Below, piece by piece: positions 1 to 11,809 of a stretch of 64,000 nt of DNA (its first letter is position 1; the number at the start of each line of letters is the position of its first letter). The position numbers and the translations under genes were made by a program. This DNA is from Stomoxys calcitrans (lineage: Eukaryota; Arthropoda; Insecta; Diptera; Muscidae). Location of the stretch: assembly GCF_963082655.1 (NCBI RefSeq), contig NC_081556.1, positions 4,447,765 to 4,511,764 of the forward strand, in the 5' to 3' direction. The notes beneath the pieces are model-generated. The model was not told where the DNA came from and did no database searches. It saw only the letters and a program-made list of their open reading frames with translations.

Positions 1-156
1 ATACGGACTGTTCAATAAACCATCTGAAAACATTCGTCGAGGTCCATCAAATTTGGTTCAGAATTAGATATAGCTCCCAATTTGTACCTATAGTGTAGGT
101 GTAGGGTATTATAAAGTCGCCACCGCCCGACTTTTGCCTTTCCTTACTGGTTTTAT
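1..156 (+). mobile_element. Family B modular element, hairpin-end fragment
   Basis: This is the terminal part of the repeat family seen complete, in the opposite orientation, at 36147-37461. It carries the phrase 'gagctcccaattt..'-like module end, then 'gggtattataaagtcg', the hairpin-forming GC block around 114-132, and the closing 'cttttgcctttccttactgg'. The rest of the element lies to the left of the window. Non-coding. Confidence 0.75.
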
Positions 157-164
157 TAGATAAT

Positions 165-417
165 ATTTTATTAAATTTTGTCTTATTTAATATTTTATTT
201 TATTTAATTTTTAATCTATTTAATTTTTATTTCATTTTATTTTATTTTTTTATTTTATTTTATTTTATTTTATTTTATTTTATTTTATTTTATTTTATTT
301 TATTTTATTTTATTTTATTTTATTTTATTTTATTTATTTTATTTAATTTTTTTATTTTATTTCATTTTATTTTATTTTATTTTGTTTTGTTTTGTTTTTT
401 TATTTTTTTTTTTTATT
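165..417. repeat. TTTTA pentanucleotide array
   Basis: An almost uninterrupted run of TTTTA units at about 230-345, with imperfect units on both sides (some with TTTTG). It starts directly after the family B end at 1-156, so it may have grown from a T-rich insertion junction. Non-coding. Confidence 0.95.
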
Positions 418-944
418 CAATTAAATTTTATTTCACTCTATAAGCAAGTTTCTTATTCCCACCCTCATTCATTGTTGCCATAAATTGCAGCCTTTTTAGG
501 AAAAAAAAATTCAGCATGTGTTAGTAAATGTCATCTTTGAATAATGACCGAATTCTGGCCACAATTTTTCAAATTTTTCAACAGCCACTTAGTTGTATGT
601 ATGTTACCCTTCAAATTGCCACTGTAATCTGATCAAATTTATGTTGCCTCATTTGTCCAGCTAATTTGGCCCACCATGGTGACGGAAGATAAATGTTTTG
701 GGGAAAAGATTGCAATCTTCAACGAAAGGATTTATTTAAATTATATTTAAATTTATTTCAAACAAGTTTATATAAAAAAGAAAGAGGCAAAAATGGGCAG
801 GAAGAATTTAATGTGTCATAGTTTTTGTAGACAGAAACCAAAGGCTTATTATTTTTTAATATTCTTTTATGAATTACGCATTGTAGTTAATCAAGAACTG
901 AATTGGAAACCCCCGTTTCTTTATTAGTTCTTTTAGAATCTGAT
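418..944. other. AT-rich DNA without recognisable gene
   Basis: No open reading frame with protein-like composition, no RNA gene and no repeat that I could match elsewhere in the window. Confidence 0.5.
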
Positions 945-1095
945 CCCCGCTGAGAAATGTTTCGGTTTTCTAGTTTTTTAGCATTCGAACCCAGACGTTC
1001 ATGATGGAAATCGAAATGTGATTATCTTTGCAACATAGATACCATTCGGGCTCTGCTTTTAAAGGAAGGGCCTTTATCATCGTAAATCTTTAACC
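945..1095. mobile_element. Two decayed SINE-1 scraps
   Basis: At about 945-1005 a minus-strand scrap retains the B-box side of SINE-1 ('attcgaacccagacgttca'). At about 1041-1095 a plus-strand scrap resembles the middle of SINE-1 ('ttcgggctctgc...gggcctttatcatcg'). Both are diverged, and their opposite orientation suggests separate or rearranged insertions. Confidence 0.45.
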
Positions 1096-1203
1096 TACAT
1101 ATAGTGCATTGATACGGAATAGCTGGGAAGCTTTATATGGTATCATAACCAATTCTTGTTTCTTAATGAAAGCAATTTCAGTCTGTTCTCGATGTTCGGT
1201 ATA

Positions 1204-1512
1204 TGCAAATTTGTCCATGAATATTCCATTAAGGAACAGGAGCAAACTTCGAACATATCAATGAGTGCTGTCCCAGTCAAGTTTAATCTCGATGATAAGG
1301 GTCTTCGTTTTTATAGCTGAGTCCGAACGGCGTGCTGCAGTGTGACACCGCTTTGGGCAGCAGTTTTTCAAAGGGCATAGTTCCTCATAAATGTCACCAG
1401 CATTAGGAGGGGATAACCACCGCGGAATTTTTTTTTTCTGATATTCTCGTCAGGATTCGAATTCAGACGTTCAGCGCCATAGGCGGACATGGTAACCTCT
1501 GCGCTACGGTGG
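1204..1512 (-). mobile_element. SINE-1 copy, near full length
   Basis: Read on the minus strand it has the tRNA-like head with A box (tagcgcagaggt) and a B-box-like 'ttcgaatcc'-type segment, then the body (gcggtggtt.., 'ctaatgctgg', 'ggactcggctataaa' equivalents) and the tail ending 'aatattcatggacaaatt'. Length is about 309 bp, near the 312 bp of the best copies. A short possible target duplication (ggtatat) flanks it. Confidence 0.85.
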
Positions 1513-2895
1513 TATATAATTCAACGTATTCCTCTTTAATTTTTCTATTAAATATGTTTAATTTCTTAAAATTCATTTTAGATTTATAAAGATTTCAATT
1601 TAAAGTTCTAATCGAATGGTGGGAAAATTTTCAATTAGTCTGTCCTATACATTCGCAAAAAAAAAATACTACGCAATTTACCTCTACGTATCACATACAA
1701 AATATTTCCATGTTCATTTTGTTTTTCAAACTAAATGCAATGAATTTCTGTTCACATTCATACGGTATGTTGTCGTGCAAATTCGTTGAAATCAACAAGG
1801 CTGGACCCCGTGCGTATGTTTAATATTTTATGCTGCAAAATGAATGAAAATTAATCACACGCCACCGGGTACATTAAATTACAGCTTGTAATGAGCTAAC
1901 TCAACAAGTATTGTATGTTATGTTATGTACATGCCATTAAAGGTCATGTTTAAACGAATGCTAATAGCTGGAATATTCAAGGATGACAATCGTATACAAA
2001 ATACAATAACAATAATAATAAACTGAAGTAATACTATAATAATTTAGGCATATTATTATTATTATTATGCTCCATCTGAGAGAAAAGAAATACAACTCAT
2101 GTCTTAAATATTATGGAAAATTTTTGTTTTCTGCTTCCAGAGAAACGCAAAGGTTTCACTTGAAACTAGTTTCATGGTTGGTACTTGGCATATAATTCAC
2201 CTTCGCCTTTATACTATTTCCCATTTATTTAAACCTTCATGCAATTCAATTGCATTCACTTACTCCCTTGTTATAGCTCTGCCAACAGAAATCAACTCAA
2301 CATGCAATTTTATGTGAAACTAAAAATACTACTCACGCTGCATTGCAACGAAGACCGAAGACCAAGTGCCTTAGTTTCAGATCTGCACCAATGACAGGGA
2401 GAGAGATGGGGTGAGCTTGGTGAATAGACGGCCACAATAGAACACAAGGTGCAAAAAATAATAATAATGCTTAACAAGATGGCATGAGTAAGCAAGCAAA
2501 CTTAGCTGCAGTTGTAATAGAGCAAAATTACTTTCCAAATGGAAATTGCAATTTGTTGCGCAAAATTATTCTCTTTTTGCTACTTTTCCTTTTTCTCTTA
2601 TTTGGTTTTATCTATTTTGCTTGCTTACTTAGCATTGGCTTCAACTGTAGTGGGTATGATTTTTGCTTTTTTTTCTTTCTTTCTTTCAATTCACTTTTGA
2701 TTGTAGCCATATTTGTGTGTTAAACTACTCATAAAGTATAGCACATTGTATGTATTAGCACAGCATCATGCTAGAAGGATGTTAACAGAGCAATAAAACA
2801 ACAGAAAAGCATACTCGACAAATTGGTAGAATTTTTAATGAAAACTTTGTTTTCGAAATGTCAGAATGAGAGATTAAAACTATTTTGGTTTTATA
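1513..2895. other. AT-rich DNA without recognisable gene
   Basis: Contains a short TTA/TAT triplet run at about 2046-2067 and T-rich stretches near 2570-2710. The open frames at 2310-2723 are hydrophobic only because of T-rich composition and have no recognisable domain. Confidence 0.5.
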
Positions 2896-3075
2896 TATGG
2901 TTCAACGGTCTTGGAGTGTAAGGAGAAGATTAACTCCTTGTCTGAGAATGGCACGATCCGTATCTTTTAATTACGGAGTTAGGGGTCAGAAGGCTGCCAT
3001 CAGTAAAATTGGTGAGTGCGAAACCTTTCGGGGCGACGCAGCCTAGGAAGTCAAAAAAGGTTTCAGTAACCTTAG
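2896..3075 (+). pseudogene. Short LINE RNase H-region remnant
   Basis: The segment around 2935-3050 matches in order and wording the end of the RNase H remnant at 30407-30555: 'gagaatggcacgatccgtat', 'ggagttaggggtcagaag', 'gaaacctttcgggg'. It is far too short and decayed to code. Assignment rests on that internal match. Confidence 0.4.
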
Positions 3076-3242
3076 CGGTCACATACGCACAGACGGACAG
3101 ACAGACGGACATAGCTAAATCGAATCAGTAAGTGATTTGAGTCGATCGGTATACTCATCAATGGGTCTATCTCTCTTCCTTCTGGGTGTTATAAACAAAT
3201 TCACTAAGTTATAATACCCTGTACCACAGTAATGGTATAAAT
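3076..3242 (+). mobile_element. Family B modular element, non-hairpin end
   Basis: Matches 37300-37461 closely: 'acagacggacagacagacgg', 'acatagctaaatcgaatca', 'gagtcgatcggtatact', 'tctctcttccttctgggtg', 'taataccctgtaccacagta'. Only this end is present. The neighbouring LINE-like scrap lies immediately to its left. Confidence 0.75.
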
Positions 3243-3439
3243 ATCGAAACTATCGAATGGAATGAATATCGACATTGCCAGCTCCAGTGTGGGGCATGTG
3301 GGAAAGGTAATGAGACGTTCGATTTCCTTTGCCAATGTCCGGCTTTCGCAGCCAGACTGGAACCAACTTAGGGGCATAGAATGGAATACGATCAAGGATT
3401 TTGCCAGCAGCACGGTATCCCCGACATTTATGTCTTTAA

Positions 3440-3650
3440 GGCCACCATAGCGCAGAGTTTAGCATGTCCACCTATGACACTGAATGCATGTGTTCGAATC
3501 CTGGCTAAAACATCAGAAAAAAATTTATGAAAAGTTTCCATCTAACGCTGGATACATTTGTGAGGAACTATGACACTCGAAATGATATGGCAGCCATGTA
3601 AAAAACTTCTCCCCAAAGTGGTTTCGCACTGACAATAACTGCCCTTTTTA
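3440..3650 (+). mobile_element. SINE-1 copy, 3'-truncated
   Basis: tRNA-like head starts at 3440 (ggccaccatagcgcag) with B box 'gttcgaatcct', followed by the SINE-1 body up to the 'gcactgac...cctttttatgg' region, where it passes straight into modules of the family C element. The 3' third of the SINE is missing. Confidence 0.8.
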
Positions 3651-4655
3651 TGGCCCCAAAAAGATAATTCTAGTGATCGGTCTATATGGCAGCTATATCC
3701 AAGTCTGGACCGATCTTCATCAAATCTGTTCCGAATTTCGGCGAAATCGGATAATAAATGTAACTTTTATGGGATCAAGACCTTAAATCGAGAGATCGGT
3801 CCATATGGTAGCTATATCCAAATCTGGTCCGATCTAGGCCAAACTGCAGATAGATGTCGAGGGGCCTAGCATAACCCACTTTCTCAAATTTCGGCTACAT
3901 AGTGCAATAAGCGCCTTTTATGGCAGCTATATCCAAATCTGATCCAAATTGAAGGGGGATTTCGAAGGGCCTAACACGACTCACGTCCCAAATTTCGGCG
4001 ACATTGGACAATAAAAGCGCCTTTTATGAGGCCAAGACCTTAAATCGGGAGATCTGTTTATATGGCAGCTATATCCAAATCTGAACCGATCTGGGGAAAA
4101 TTGAAAATGGATGTTGAAGGCCTTAGAACAACTCACTGTCCCAAATTTCGGCGACATCGGACAATAATAGCGCTTTTTATGGCCTCAAAATCTTAAATGA
4201 ACAGATCGGTCTATATGGCAGCTATATCCAAATCTGAACCGGTCTGGGTCAAATTGAAGAAAGATGTCAAAGGGCCTAACACAACTTACTGTCCCAAATT
4301 TCAGCAAAATCGAATAATATATGTGGCTTTTATGGGCCTAAGACTCTAAATCGGCGAATCGGTCTATATGGGGGCTATTTCAAGATATAGTCCGATATAG
4401 CCCATCTTCGAATTTAACCTGCTTATGGACAGGAAAAGAATCTGGGCGAAGTTTCAGCTCAATATCTCTATTTTTAAAGACTGTAGCGTGATTTCAACAG
4501 ACAGACGGACAGACGGACATGGCTAGATCGTCTTAGATTTTTACGCTGATCAAGAATATATATACTTTAAAGGGTCGGAAATAGATATTTCGATGTATTG
4601 CAAACAGAATGACAAAATGAATATACTGCCATCTTTCGGTGGTGGGTATAAAAAC
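3651..4655 (-). mobile_element. Family C modular element with 153-bp units
   Basis: Several repeats of a unit containing 'gatcggtctatatggcagc' and 'tatatccaaatctg'. The last three units have their 'atcggt/atctgt' landmark at 4052, 4205 and 4358, exactly 153 bp apart; earlier units are shortened. The right end has 'cagacggacatggctagatc', 'aatatatatactttaaaggg' and 'ggtggtgggtataaaa', the reverse complement of the 5' start seen at 61612. Non-coding. Confidence 0.8.
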
Positions 4656-6689
4656 ATAAAATTTCAGACAAAAAATTATTCGTGTTTTCCATAAAAAATC
4701 CCTTTTTTCTAATGGATTAAACTTTCCACTTGACAATTTGCATGAATGTGGGCCTTTTGGGATTGTATGTGTGCCCTTGGGGATACAATTCTTATCCAAT
4801 TAACTGTCTAGATTCACCGCAAGTATGGCCTGGTTATATAATGCTAACATATAAACCTATCTTCCTATTTAAGGTATCATAACTTAATTCCCATTCGATT
4901 TTCCCAAAAGTTGTACAACCATGAGGTTTTATTAGGTATCTCACAATAATTTGGTATAGAAATAGATTGATGTTGGTGGGTAGTCTAAACGGTGGCATTT
5001 TTCTTTTATATCATGCTATTTCAGTCTGCCTTTTCTACCATTTCAAATATTATTTGATATTAAATCAAGTGGCAACAAAGATAAGAAATTCACATGTAAA
5101 CTCAACTTTATATGAATAAAAAAAACAACTTTCTTGCCACAATATTTGGTAAAATGTTGTTGCCAATAAATGTTTACAACTACAAAGAGCAATAAATAAT
5201 TGACCCACAACAAGTTTTGCCAGTCATTCAAATAAATATTACATTACACTGGCAAAAGTCTTGCGCTTAATTCACCTCTTGGCCATCCGAGCAGACTTAA
5301 TTAAATCCTAAAGGTATATTTACTTGGAAACAAGCTCATTAACGTTAACAATATTTAATATAAATCCAATAACTAATCCAACTCTAGCTGTAAAACCTAT
5401 TAACCGCCACCTTTAACTAAGCGACACGCCATCCATCCAGTACTCCTTTAGGTGGCCACAAGACGACAGCAGAAAAAAAAATAAAAAACAAACTTTGCTA
5501 CAAGTTTTCGCTTTATAACAAATTTATTACCCAAAGAAACTAATTAAAACTTAATGAAAAGGCCTATCAACTTGCGCCGAACTGAAGACTAAAACCCCTA
5601 GCAACACTGAAGAACACTGTGGCCAAAGGAGTGTGTTGCTATTTTGCGAATTAATTTTAAAGCAAAACTTTGCACTTTTGCCAACAACTTGAACAAGCCT
5701 CTTTTGGGCTACACTAAAGAGGAAAAGTTGTACCCACAGCCTAGAAAGCTTAATGCAAGCTTAATTGCTTTCAAACCAACTACTGACACTGATGCAGTTT
5801 TTGAGGTAGAGCCATATTTCGTCTGTAATTAATCTTTTGTTGGCACCATGCTTGACTATCCAGCAGCATTTTGGGCTATGCCATTGAAACTATGCCAAAA
5901 CTGCAAAAGTCAGGCACACCGGTGGTAGGCCGCATAATGGTTTAATAAAAGCCAAGAAAGTGCAGCAGCCAGCTGCCCCTAGCATGCTTTCTACCATTTC
6001 ACTTAAAGATTTAAATCTTTAATAAGATATGTTTTGCCCTTAGTCAACAATGTTGCCCAACATTGTTTATAAACATTAGGAAAATGTTGCCTTTATATCA
6101 CAACAAATCTCATCCCCGATAATTTCCCTCTATCACACTCTCAGAGTTTGCGCTTTGTTATGCATTGGGATCAAGAAAAAATCCCCCAAAATATCTGCAA
6201 ACAAACTGTTGGACGTTTATTGCCTTACAGACTCTGTATACGGAGAATGAAACACCAAAAAATTAGAATGAATGGTAAAGAAAGTTGTTGATTTTAAATT
6301 CATGGTTGGCGTATTGCTGAAGGCATTTTTGGCCTTATAGGACAGGGGGGTGCCTTAGACCATTTTCATTAGAGAAATTAGCAATTTCTAACAAAACAAA
6401 AATTAAATTGGTTTTTATAATTACATGCCTTCTTTCCATTATATTACGAAGCATGTAATACCAATGGCACAGGTAATAGATGTAGAGATAGATAGAATTT
6501 CCTTTTGTTGGTTACATTATAGAAAACATAACTTATTCAATGTCTTTGGGGTATTTTTGCTAAGTGTTTTGAAGTCATTAACCATGGTTTAAGTAGGTAC
6601 AAGCGGGGCAAAGGTAATTGTACAAATGAGCACTATCTATGAAATGTAAGTAATATTATATCTTAGAGCTAAAGTTCAGTGAAATTTTT
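4656..6689. other. AT-rich DNA without recognisable gene
   Basis: No domain-bearing frame. The frame at 5644-5832 has no family resemblance and lacks splice or promoter context. Either intergenic DNA or an intron of a gene outside the window. Confidence 0.5.
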
Positions 6690-8712
6690 ATTAGGTTAAG
6701 TTGAAAAGAGGATGCGGATATTAATCTGTCCCATGGCATTACGGACATGCACCTATGCCAATCATCGGCTTATTGTGCGCTTTAAATGCTAAAAAGTAAA
6801 CTCGGAAAGTCTCCTCTACTTTGGAATTTAGCCATTAACAATTTATTATTGTCTCTGAAAGAAAAAGGTATTAAAGTGGTCGCGTATGCTGATGACGTGG
6901 CAATTGCGGATAGGGTAACGTTTCCCAGCACTCTAAGAGATATACTTCAGGAAGCTCTTAGTGCAACAGCGAAGTGGGCTACCGAAAGTGGTCTAGGTAT
7001 GAATCCGCGCAAGACAGAAGTAGTTCTTTTCAGCACCAGATACAAGATTCTTACAGTGGAACCTGTCTCCTTGGGTGGAGAAAATGTTTCAATTACAGAA
7101 AACGCAAAATACCTGGGGTTTTGCCGGACAGGAAATTGAACTTCAAATCCAACATTTTGGAAAGAGCAAGAAATACATATCCTTCCCTATACATCTGCAA
7201 GAGAGCCATTGGCATTGGGTTTATACTGCAGTTGTCAGACCTATAATGCTATATGGTGTTGTGGTCTGCTGGACGGCGTTAAAAAAGTCCACCTTCTGCT
7301 CAAAACTTAACTGGATCCAAAGAATGGTTTGTTTGTGCATCACAGCCGCACTGAGGACGAAACCATCTGATGCACTGCATCTTATGCCTCTGGACATTGT
7401 AGTTACCTAAATTGCAGCGACCATTGCCGTGAGGATAAGGCAGCTTTTTCATTGGTCATTTGGCGGCTACGGACACTGTGTTATCCTTAATACAATATCC
7501 GATGTTCCAGGCAGTGTGGATTACACCCTACCTGAGCCGCTGTTTGATGAATAGTACTTTACAACTATTCCTGATAGAACCGATTGGAAGTACGATGTTA
7601 ACTTCTGTTCCTGGTAACAGAAGTTACATAGACTTCTATATGGATGGTTCCAAACTAAACGATCAGGTGAGCTTTGGGTGTACTCTAAAGATCTTGGACT
7701 AGTCATATCGAGAAGGTTAGCCGACCACTGCAGTGTGTATCAAGCGGAAATCCTTGCAATTAAGAAAGTGATGGAATAGCTAAGATATAATGTTATAACG
7801 ACGATTGTCAAAAATATCATCTCAGACAGCCATTAAATCCCTGGAGAACGTATTTCTGAACATAAAAACCTCCCTCGAATGTCGCAGATCTCTCTACGAG
7901 ATGGCTGAGTAGTTCAAACTTACCTTTCTGGGTGCCGGCCACAGAGATATCCCAGGGAATTGTAAAGCGGATCACCTTGCGACACTAGGAACTACCATAC
8001 ACATTCCAGGGATACTGGAAGCTGTGGGTATGCCTCTAGCGACATGTTAGTTAAGTTTTCTGGACCAGGCCCGAAGGATGCTGACAGACTAAAGGTTGTC
8101 AGCCACGACTTTTGTAGAATCTGTGAGGACATCGATTTGGAGGCCACCGTAGCGCAGAGGTAAGCATGTCCGCCTATGACACCTGGGTTCGAATTCTGGC
8201 GAGACCATCAGAAAAAACTTTCAGCCGTGGTTTTCCCCTTATAATGCTGGCAACATTTGTGAGGTACTATGCCATGTAAAACTTCTCTCCAAAGAGATGT
8301 CGCACTGCGGCACGCCGTTCGGACTCGGCTATAAAAAGAAGGCCCATAATCATTGCGCTTAAACTTGAATCGGATTACACACATTGATATGTGAGAAGTT
8401 TGCCTCTGTTCCTTAGTGGAATGTTCATGGGCAAAAATTTTCATTTTTGTGAGGACATCGAAGAAGAAGATACGAGAACACTTATGTGTGTATGTCCCGC
8501 ACTAGCAGTCACAAGGAGTTTCACTTTAGGTTCTCATTTCTTTGAGAACCTGTCTGATTTAGCGGATGTGAACATTCGCAAGTTATTGGCCTTTTTAAAG
8601 CGGTCTGGATGGTTCAACGGTAGAGGCATCTTCTGTTCCTGTGGTATCACAATAGGCGAAAACGTCTAAGTGAGTCCGATGGCAGACTGCCGCTTAACCT
8701 AACCTAACCTAA
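6690..8712 (+). pseudogene. 5'-truncated, frameshifted LINE with RT, RNase H and zinc knuckle
   Basis: Remains of a non-LTR retrotransposon polyprotein in several frames. At 6810-7130 is the reverse transcriptase with 'PLLWNLAINNLL' and the catalytic YADD box, then 'MNPRKTE'. At 7200-7400 (another frame) are 'VRPIMLYG' and 'LNWIQRM', typical of the RT thumb. At 7620-7790 are 'YMDGSKL' and 'QAEILAIK', typical of RNase H. At 8115-8630 is a C-terminal CX2C zinc knuckle followed by 'CPALAVTR' and 'LLAFLKRSGWF'. Frameshifts and stops break it, and a SINE-1 copy sits inside the knuckle. The 3' end at 8637-8712 finishes in repeated CCTAA-type units (aacctaacct). RNase H points to the I/LOA side of LINE diversity; the clade is not proven. 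Not functional. Confidence 0.85.
8136..8447 (+). mobile_element. SINE-1, full length, with 14-bp target duplication
   Basis: tRNA-derived SINE of 312 bp. A box 'tagcgcagaggt' at about 8150 and B box 'ggttcgaattc' at about 8187, then the body and a tail ending 'ggaatgttcatgggc'. The 14-bp direct repeat tgtgaggacatcga lies on both sides, at 8122-8135 and 8448-8461, so both boundaries are fixed. The host is the zinc-knuckle coding part of the LINE; removing the SINE and one repeat restores a continuous CX2C-containing frame there. Confidence 0.95.
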
Positions 8713-8923
8713 ACATGGAAAGTAAAATAAAAAGTAACATCGGAAACGAAAATGTTGGTCAGGACTTCCATGCTACTTACAAAATGCCTAATTGTTTCCC
8801 TGCCACGCCGCTTAGTTGGTTCATGTCATTCATTATTAAAAATTAAATTTAAAATATTTAAAAATTTGTGAAAATATGAGCTCTGAAAATTTTATAAAAA
8901 TTTTGGTTAGAGAAAAAATTATT

Positions 8924-9062
8924 GCTCGGTTTAGCAGAGTGGCGGTCGTATGTTCGATTCCCACCAAAGGCTATGGTCTGTCGCTTCTCTAATATCACAA
9001 TGGACTTCAAATTGTCTAAGTGAGTCTGTAAAGGACTGCCACTATTACCTAACCTAGCCTGC
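8924..9062 (+). mobile_element. SINE-2 copy
   Basis: A second tRNA-derived SINE. A-box-like 'tagcagagtggc' and B box 'gttcgattccc' near the start, then 'ggtctgtcgcttctc', 'atatcacaatgg', 'attgtctaagtgagtctg' and 'ggactgccactattacctaa'. It matches the minus-strand copy at 40859-41024 in order and wording. Its 3' half also matches the end of the LINE at 8640-8712, just upstream. Confidence 0.85.
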
Positions 9063-9065
9063 ATT

Positions 9066-9485
9066 TTGTATTATACCCTCCACATTTTGTATTATACCCT
9101 CCACCATAGGATGAGGGTATACTAATTTCGCCATATCATTTGTAACACATCGAATTATCGATCTGAAATCTAAAATCAACCTGGAATGATTTTTTTGACA
9201 TTCTAAGTCGACTTAGCCATGTCCGTCTGTCTTTCAGTCCGCCCGTCTGTCTATCGAAAGCACACTAACTTATTAGTGTAGGTCGGTTGGGATTGTAAAT
9301 AGACCATATCGGTCCATGTTTTGATATAGCTGCCATATAAACCTTTGTCAGATCTTCACTTACTGAGCCTCTAGAGGGCGCAATTCTTATCCGTTTAAGC
9401 TGAAATTTTCCAAGTAGCGTTTTGTTATGACTTCTAAGAATCGTGCCAGGTATGGTCGACATCAACACATAACCTAATAAAACTG
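9066..9485 (+). mobile_element. Family C modular element, 5' part
   Basis: Begins with 'ttataccctccac', a duplicated 'attataccctccacc' and 'ggatgagggtatactaattt', then 'gtaacacatcgaattatcg', 'gccatgtccgtctgtc', and modules with 'atatcggtccatgttttgat' and 'atagctgccatataaacc'. It is truncated near 9485, where unrelated DNA follows. Non-coding. Confidence 0.8.
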
Positions 9486-9544
9486 CCATATCTACCCTAT
9501 TTGACTTCTTAAGCCCCTTACTTTACTCTACTTTAATTGGCTAT

Positions 9545-9925
9545 GGCAGAACATTTGTTCCACTAGCCGAATGTAGAATAGCTTTCCAAGCGCTCATTCT
9601 AAAATCTCTGTGTCTTGTATAGTTTTATCTTCGTCTGTCGAAAGGTGGCCTTGTTTCTAAACTGCTTACTTAATCCAAAGTAGTATCTGTTTGCCAGTAT
9701 TATTCTTCGCCGGTGCGGAGGTAAATAAAGTTGCTGACTATCTCAAAGTTGTGGTTCCCAACTTTCTACATTTTCTTTGTCTGCTCGGTTGTACAAGGCG
9801 TTTTGGGAGTTGATTTTCACTGACTCTCTTTCGATTCTTTCAAAGGCTGCAGTTACTACTTCCGGTGACCGACCTTTGATGTCGATGTCGTCGGTATAGG
9901 CGAGTAGCATGTGTTCTCTTGTGAT
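9545..9925 (-). pseudogene. Non-LTR retrotransposon reverse transcriptase fragment
   Basis: On the minus strand, translation from about 9917 downwards gives 'LAYTDDIDIKGRSPEVV' followed by 'AAFERIERESVKIN', a close match in style to the catalytic RT motif of non-LTR elements (F/Y-A-D-D-hydrophobic). The YTDD codons are at 9887-9898. Further on, in another frame, 'LLANRYYFGLSKQF' and 'TKIKLYKTQ' resemble the RT C-terminal region. Frameshifts make it non-functional. It differs from the YADD element at 6690-8712. Confidence 0.65.
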
Positions 9926-11800
9926 TAGCGTGTGACATTATTTGTAAATTTTCCTAAACTCTTCCTCTTTCAATAAACTCAACCTTTTTTTTCTTTCCTC
10001 TTGAATGTTAAATTTCTAATACGCTCAACTAGTCCAACAGACCTTTTTTCTATGAATTATTTCCTTTGAATCCATACACCATATATATTCATCTTCCCCC
10101 AGCATTGTAGCCTGATCAACTACATCCCTGCTCTACACAAATACCACTACATATGTACTAACATTGCCACAATACAACAAAAATTTACAAAAAAAAAGCA
10201 CCCAAGGGGCCTGAAACATTTTTCGTAATTGCACAAGTAGTGTATGCCCAAACGCACTGAAGCCCACCCATGTAAAACACACTAAAAACACAAGCTCCAG
10301 CTCAAGCTCATCTCTAAACAGTGGCTCGTGGTAAAATAACTACCGTTGAAACCATGTGTAAACATTGTAAGTGAAAGAGTACGTGTAGCGATACACTTCC
10401 AGCAAAAAAAGTCAAAGGAAGAAAAAAAAGAGTGGTAACCATAGATGGGCATCACACACATTCTCACATAAATTCCTATGCCCGCGGGCATAAGAAAAAA
10501 CAAATAGTAGCGCACGGACAATGTAAACAACCTTGTGTGGCTTCGTTCGACTGCCTCAATTTCAAAGCTGTTTTATTTAGTTTATACTCACACAGTTTGA
10601 TATTTGCAATAGTGTTAGTGTGCCCCTCACTGGTGTAAACCAATGCACACACACACATACAACTATCTCCAAATGCAAATACTCTGCTAGTAACAAGCGG
10701 AGTGTATTTTGAGAATGAATAGCCAGCAAGTCGCTCTGATGGATTTCAATGAATATTCGCAACAACAATACACTGCAACAACAACAAGGCACAAAGTCAT
10801 ACATGAGAGAATGTGTTACACTACCATTAGGGCCACCAATACTACTGCAAAATACTCATACATTACTCGAATGACTTGCACAACAATAAAGCAAGCAACG
10901 AAACAAGCAGTATCAGCATCAGCGGCAGCAACAGCAACGACAACAAAGAATGATTGAGGCACAAGGCCAGATTTGCATTTTTCAGTTATAAATGATTGAT
11001 GTTTTGTTTGAAAAAGAGATAGACAATATTAAAATACAGCATAGCATTTACACACATAAATCACACACACACACACACTCGCACATACACAAATCCAGAG
11101 AGTAGGTGGAAAGCCTCATGTAAAGTGTCATGACAAGGGGCGTTTGGTTTGTTTGATTGATGGCAGCACAATAGCAGGAATATTTTCAAGATCAATGATA
11201 AGACTTGAAAATATTTTTCCACAATCCCTGCCATGACTTTTAAGGAAACTACATTGAAGTTAATATGTATTGTATACTAAACGTATGAAAGGGGAAGTGT
11301 ATGCAAGCATGTGTATGTATGTTTAATTTGCATATACCAACCATTGATGTTAAAAGCCTCTTATGAGACTTAAGGCATAACACTCATTAAAGTTGTATGC
11401 AAAACAAAGTCTTTGTTTATTGCAGTGATGACTGAAAAGTACTTTTGTGTGCGTTTTTGTTTTTTTTTTTTTGCATATAAAGTCAGACTAAATTGTCTCT
11501 CAACATTCTCTGTTAATTGCTTGATCTGCCTTTATAGCTTCAACAAAGAAAACGTAAGTGGTTTTATATATGTGTGGTTTTGGGTACGATGGGATTGGGA
11601 TGTGAAGGATTTCTACCAATTTAGCGGAATGTTAACGAATAATCCTGACTTTGATTCTCTTTTTCGAGGTTACTAGTAATCAGAGCGTACTTAGTAATCA
11701 GAGCACACAACAAGTCGTTTACTGGCTTAGGTGTGTGTCCATAGTGATATAGGGCGAATTAATATCTGCACCCTTTTTTCCAACTAACCTTCCCTAACGA
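9926..11800. other. AT-rich DNA with microsatellites, no gene seen
   Basis: Contains CA-rich repeats at about 10640-10660 and 11060-11085 and CAA/ACA-rich sequence at 10760-10960. Long frames here are low in complexity and have no recognisable domain. Confidence 0.5.
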
Positions 11801-11809
11801 ATAATGACT

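Noticed and set aside
8207..8444. Minus-strand frame (78 codons) at 8.2-8.4 kb
   Set aside because: It is the reverse side of SINE-1; the same peptide pieces recur at every SINE-1 copy.
8690..8712. CCTAA-type repeats, like an arthropod telomere
   Set aside because: Only about four units, they follow a LINE 3' end directly, and higher flies lack TTAGG telomeres. They are the tail of the LINE and SINE-2.
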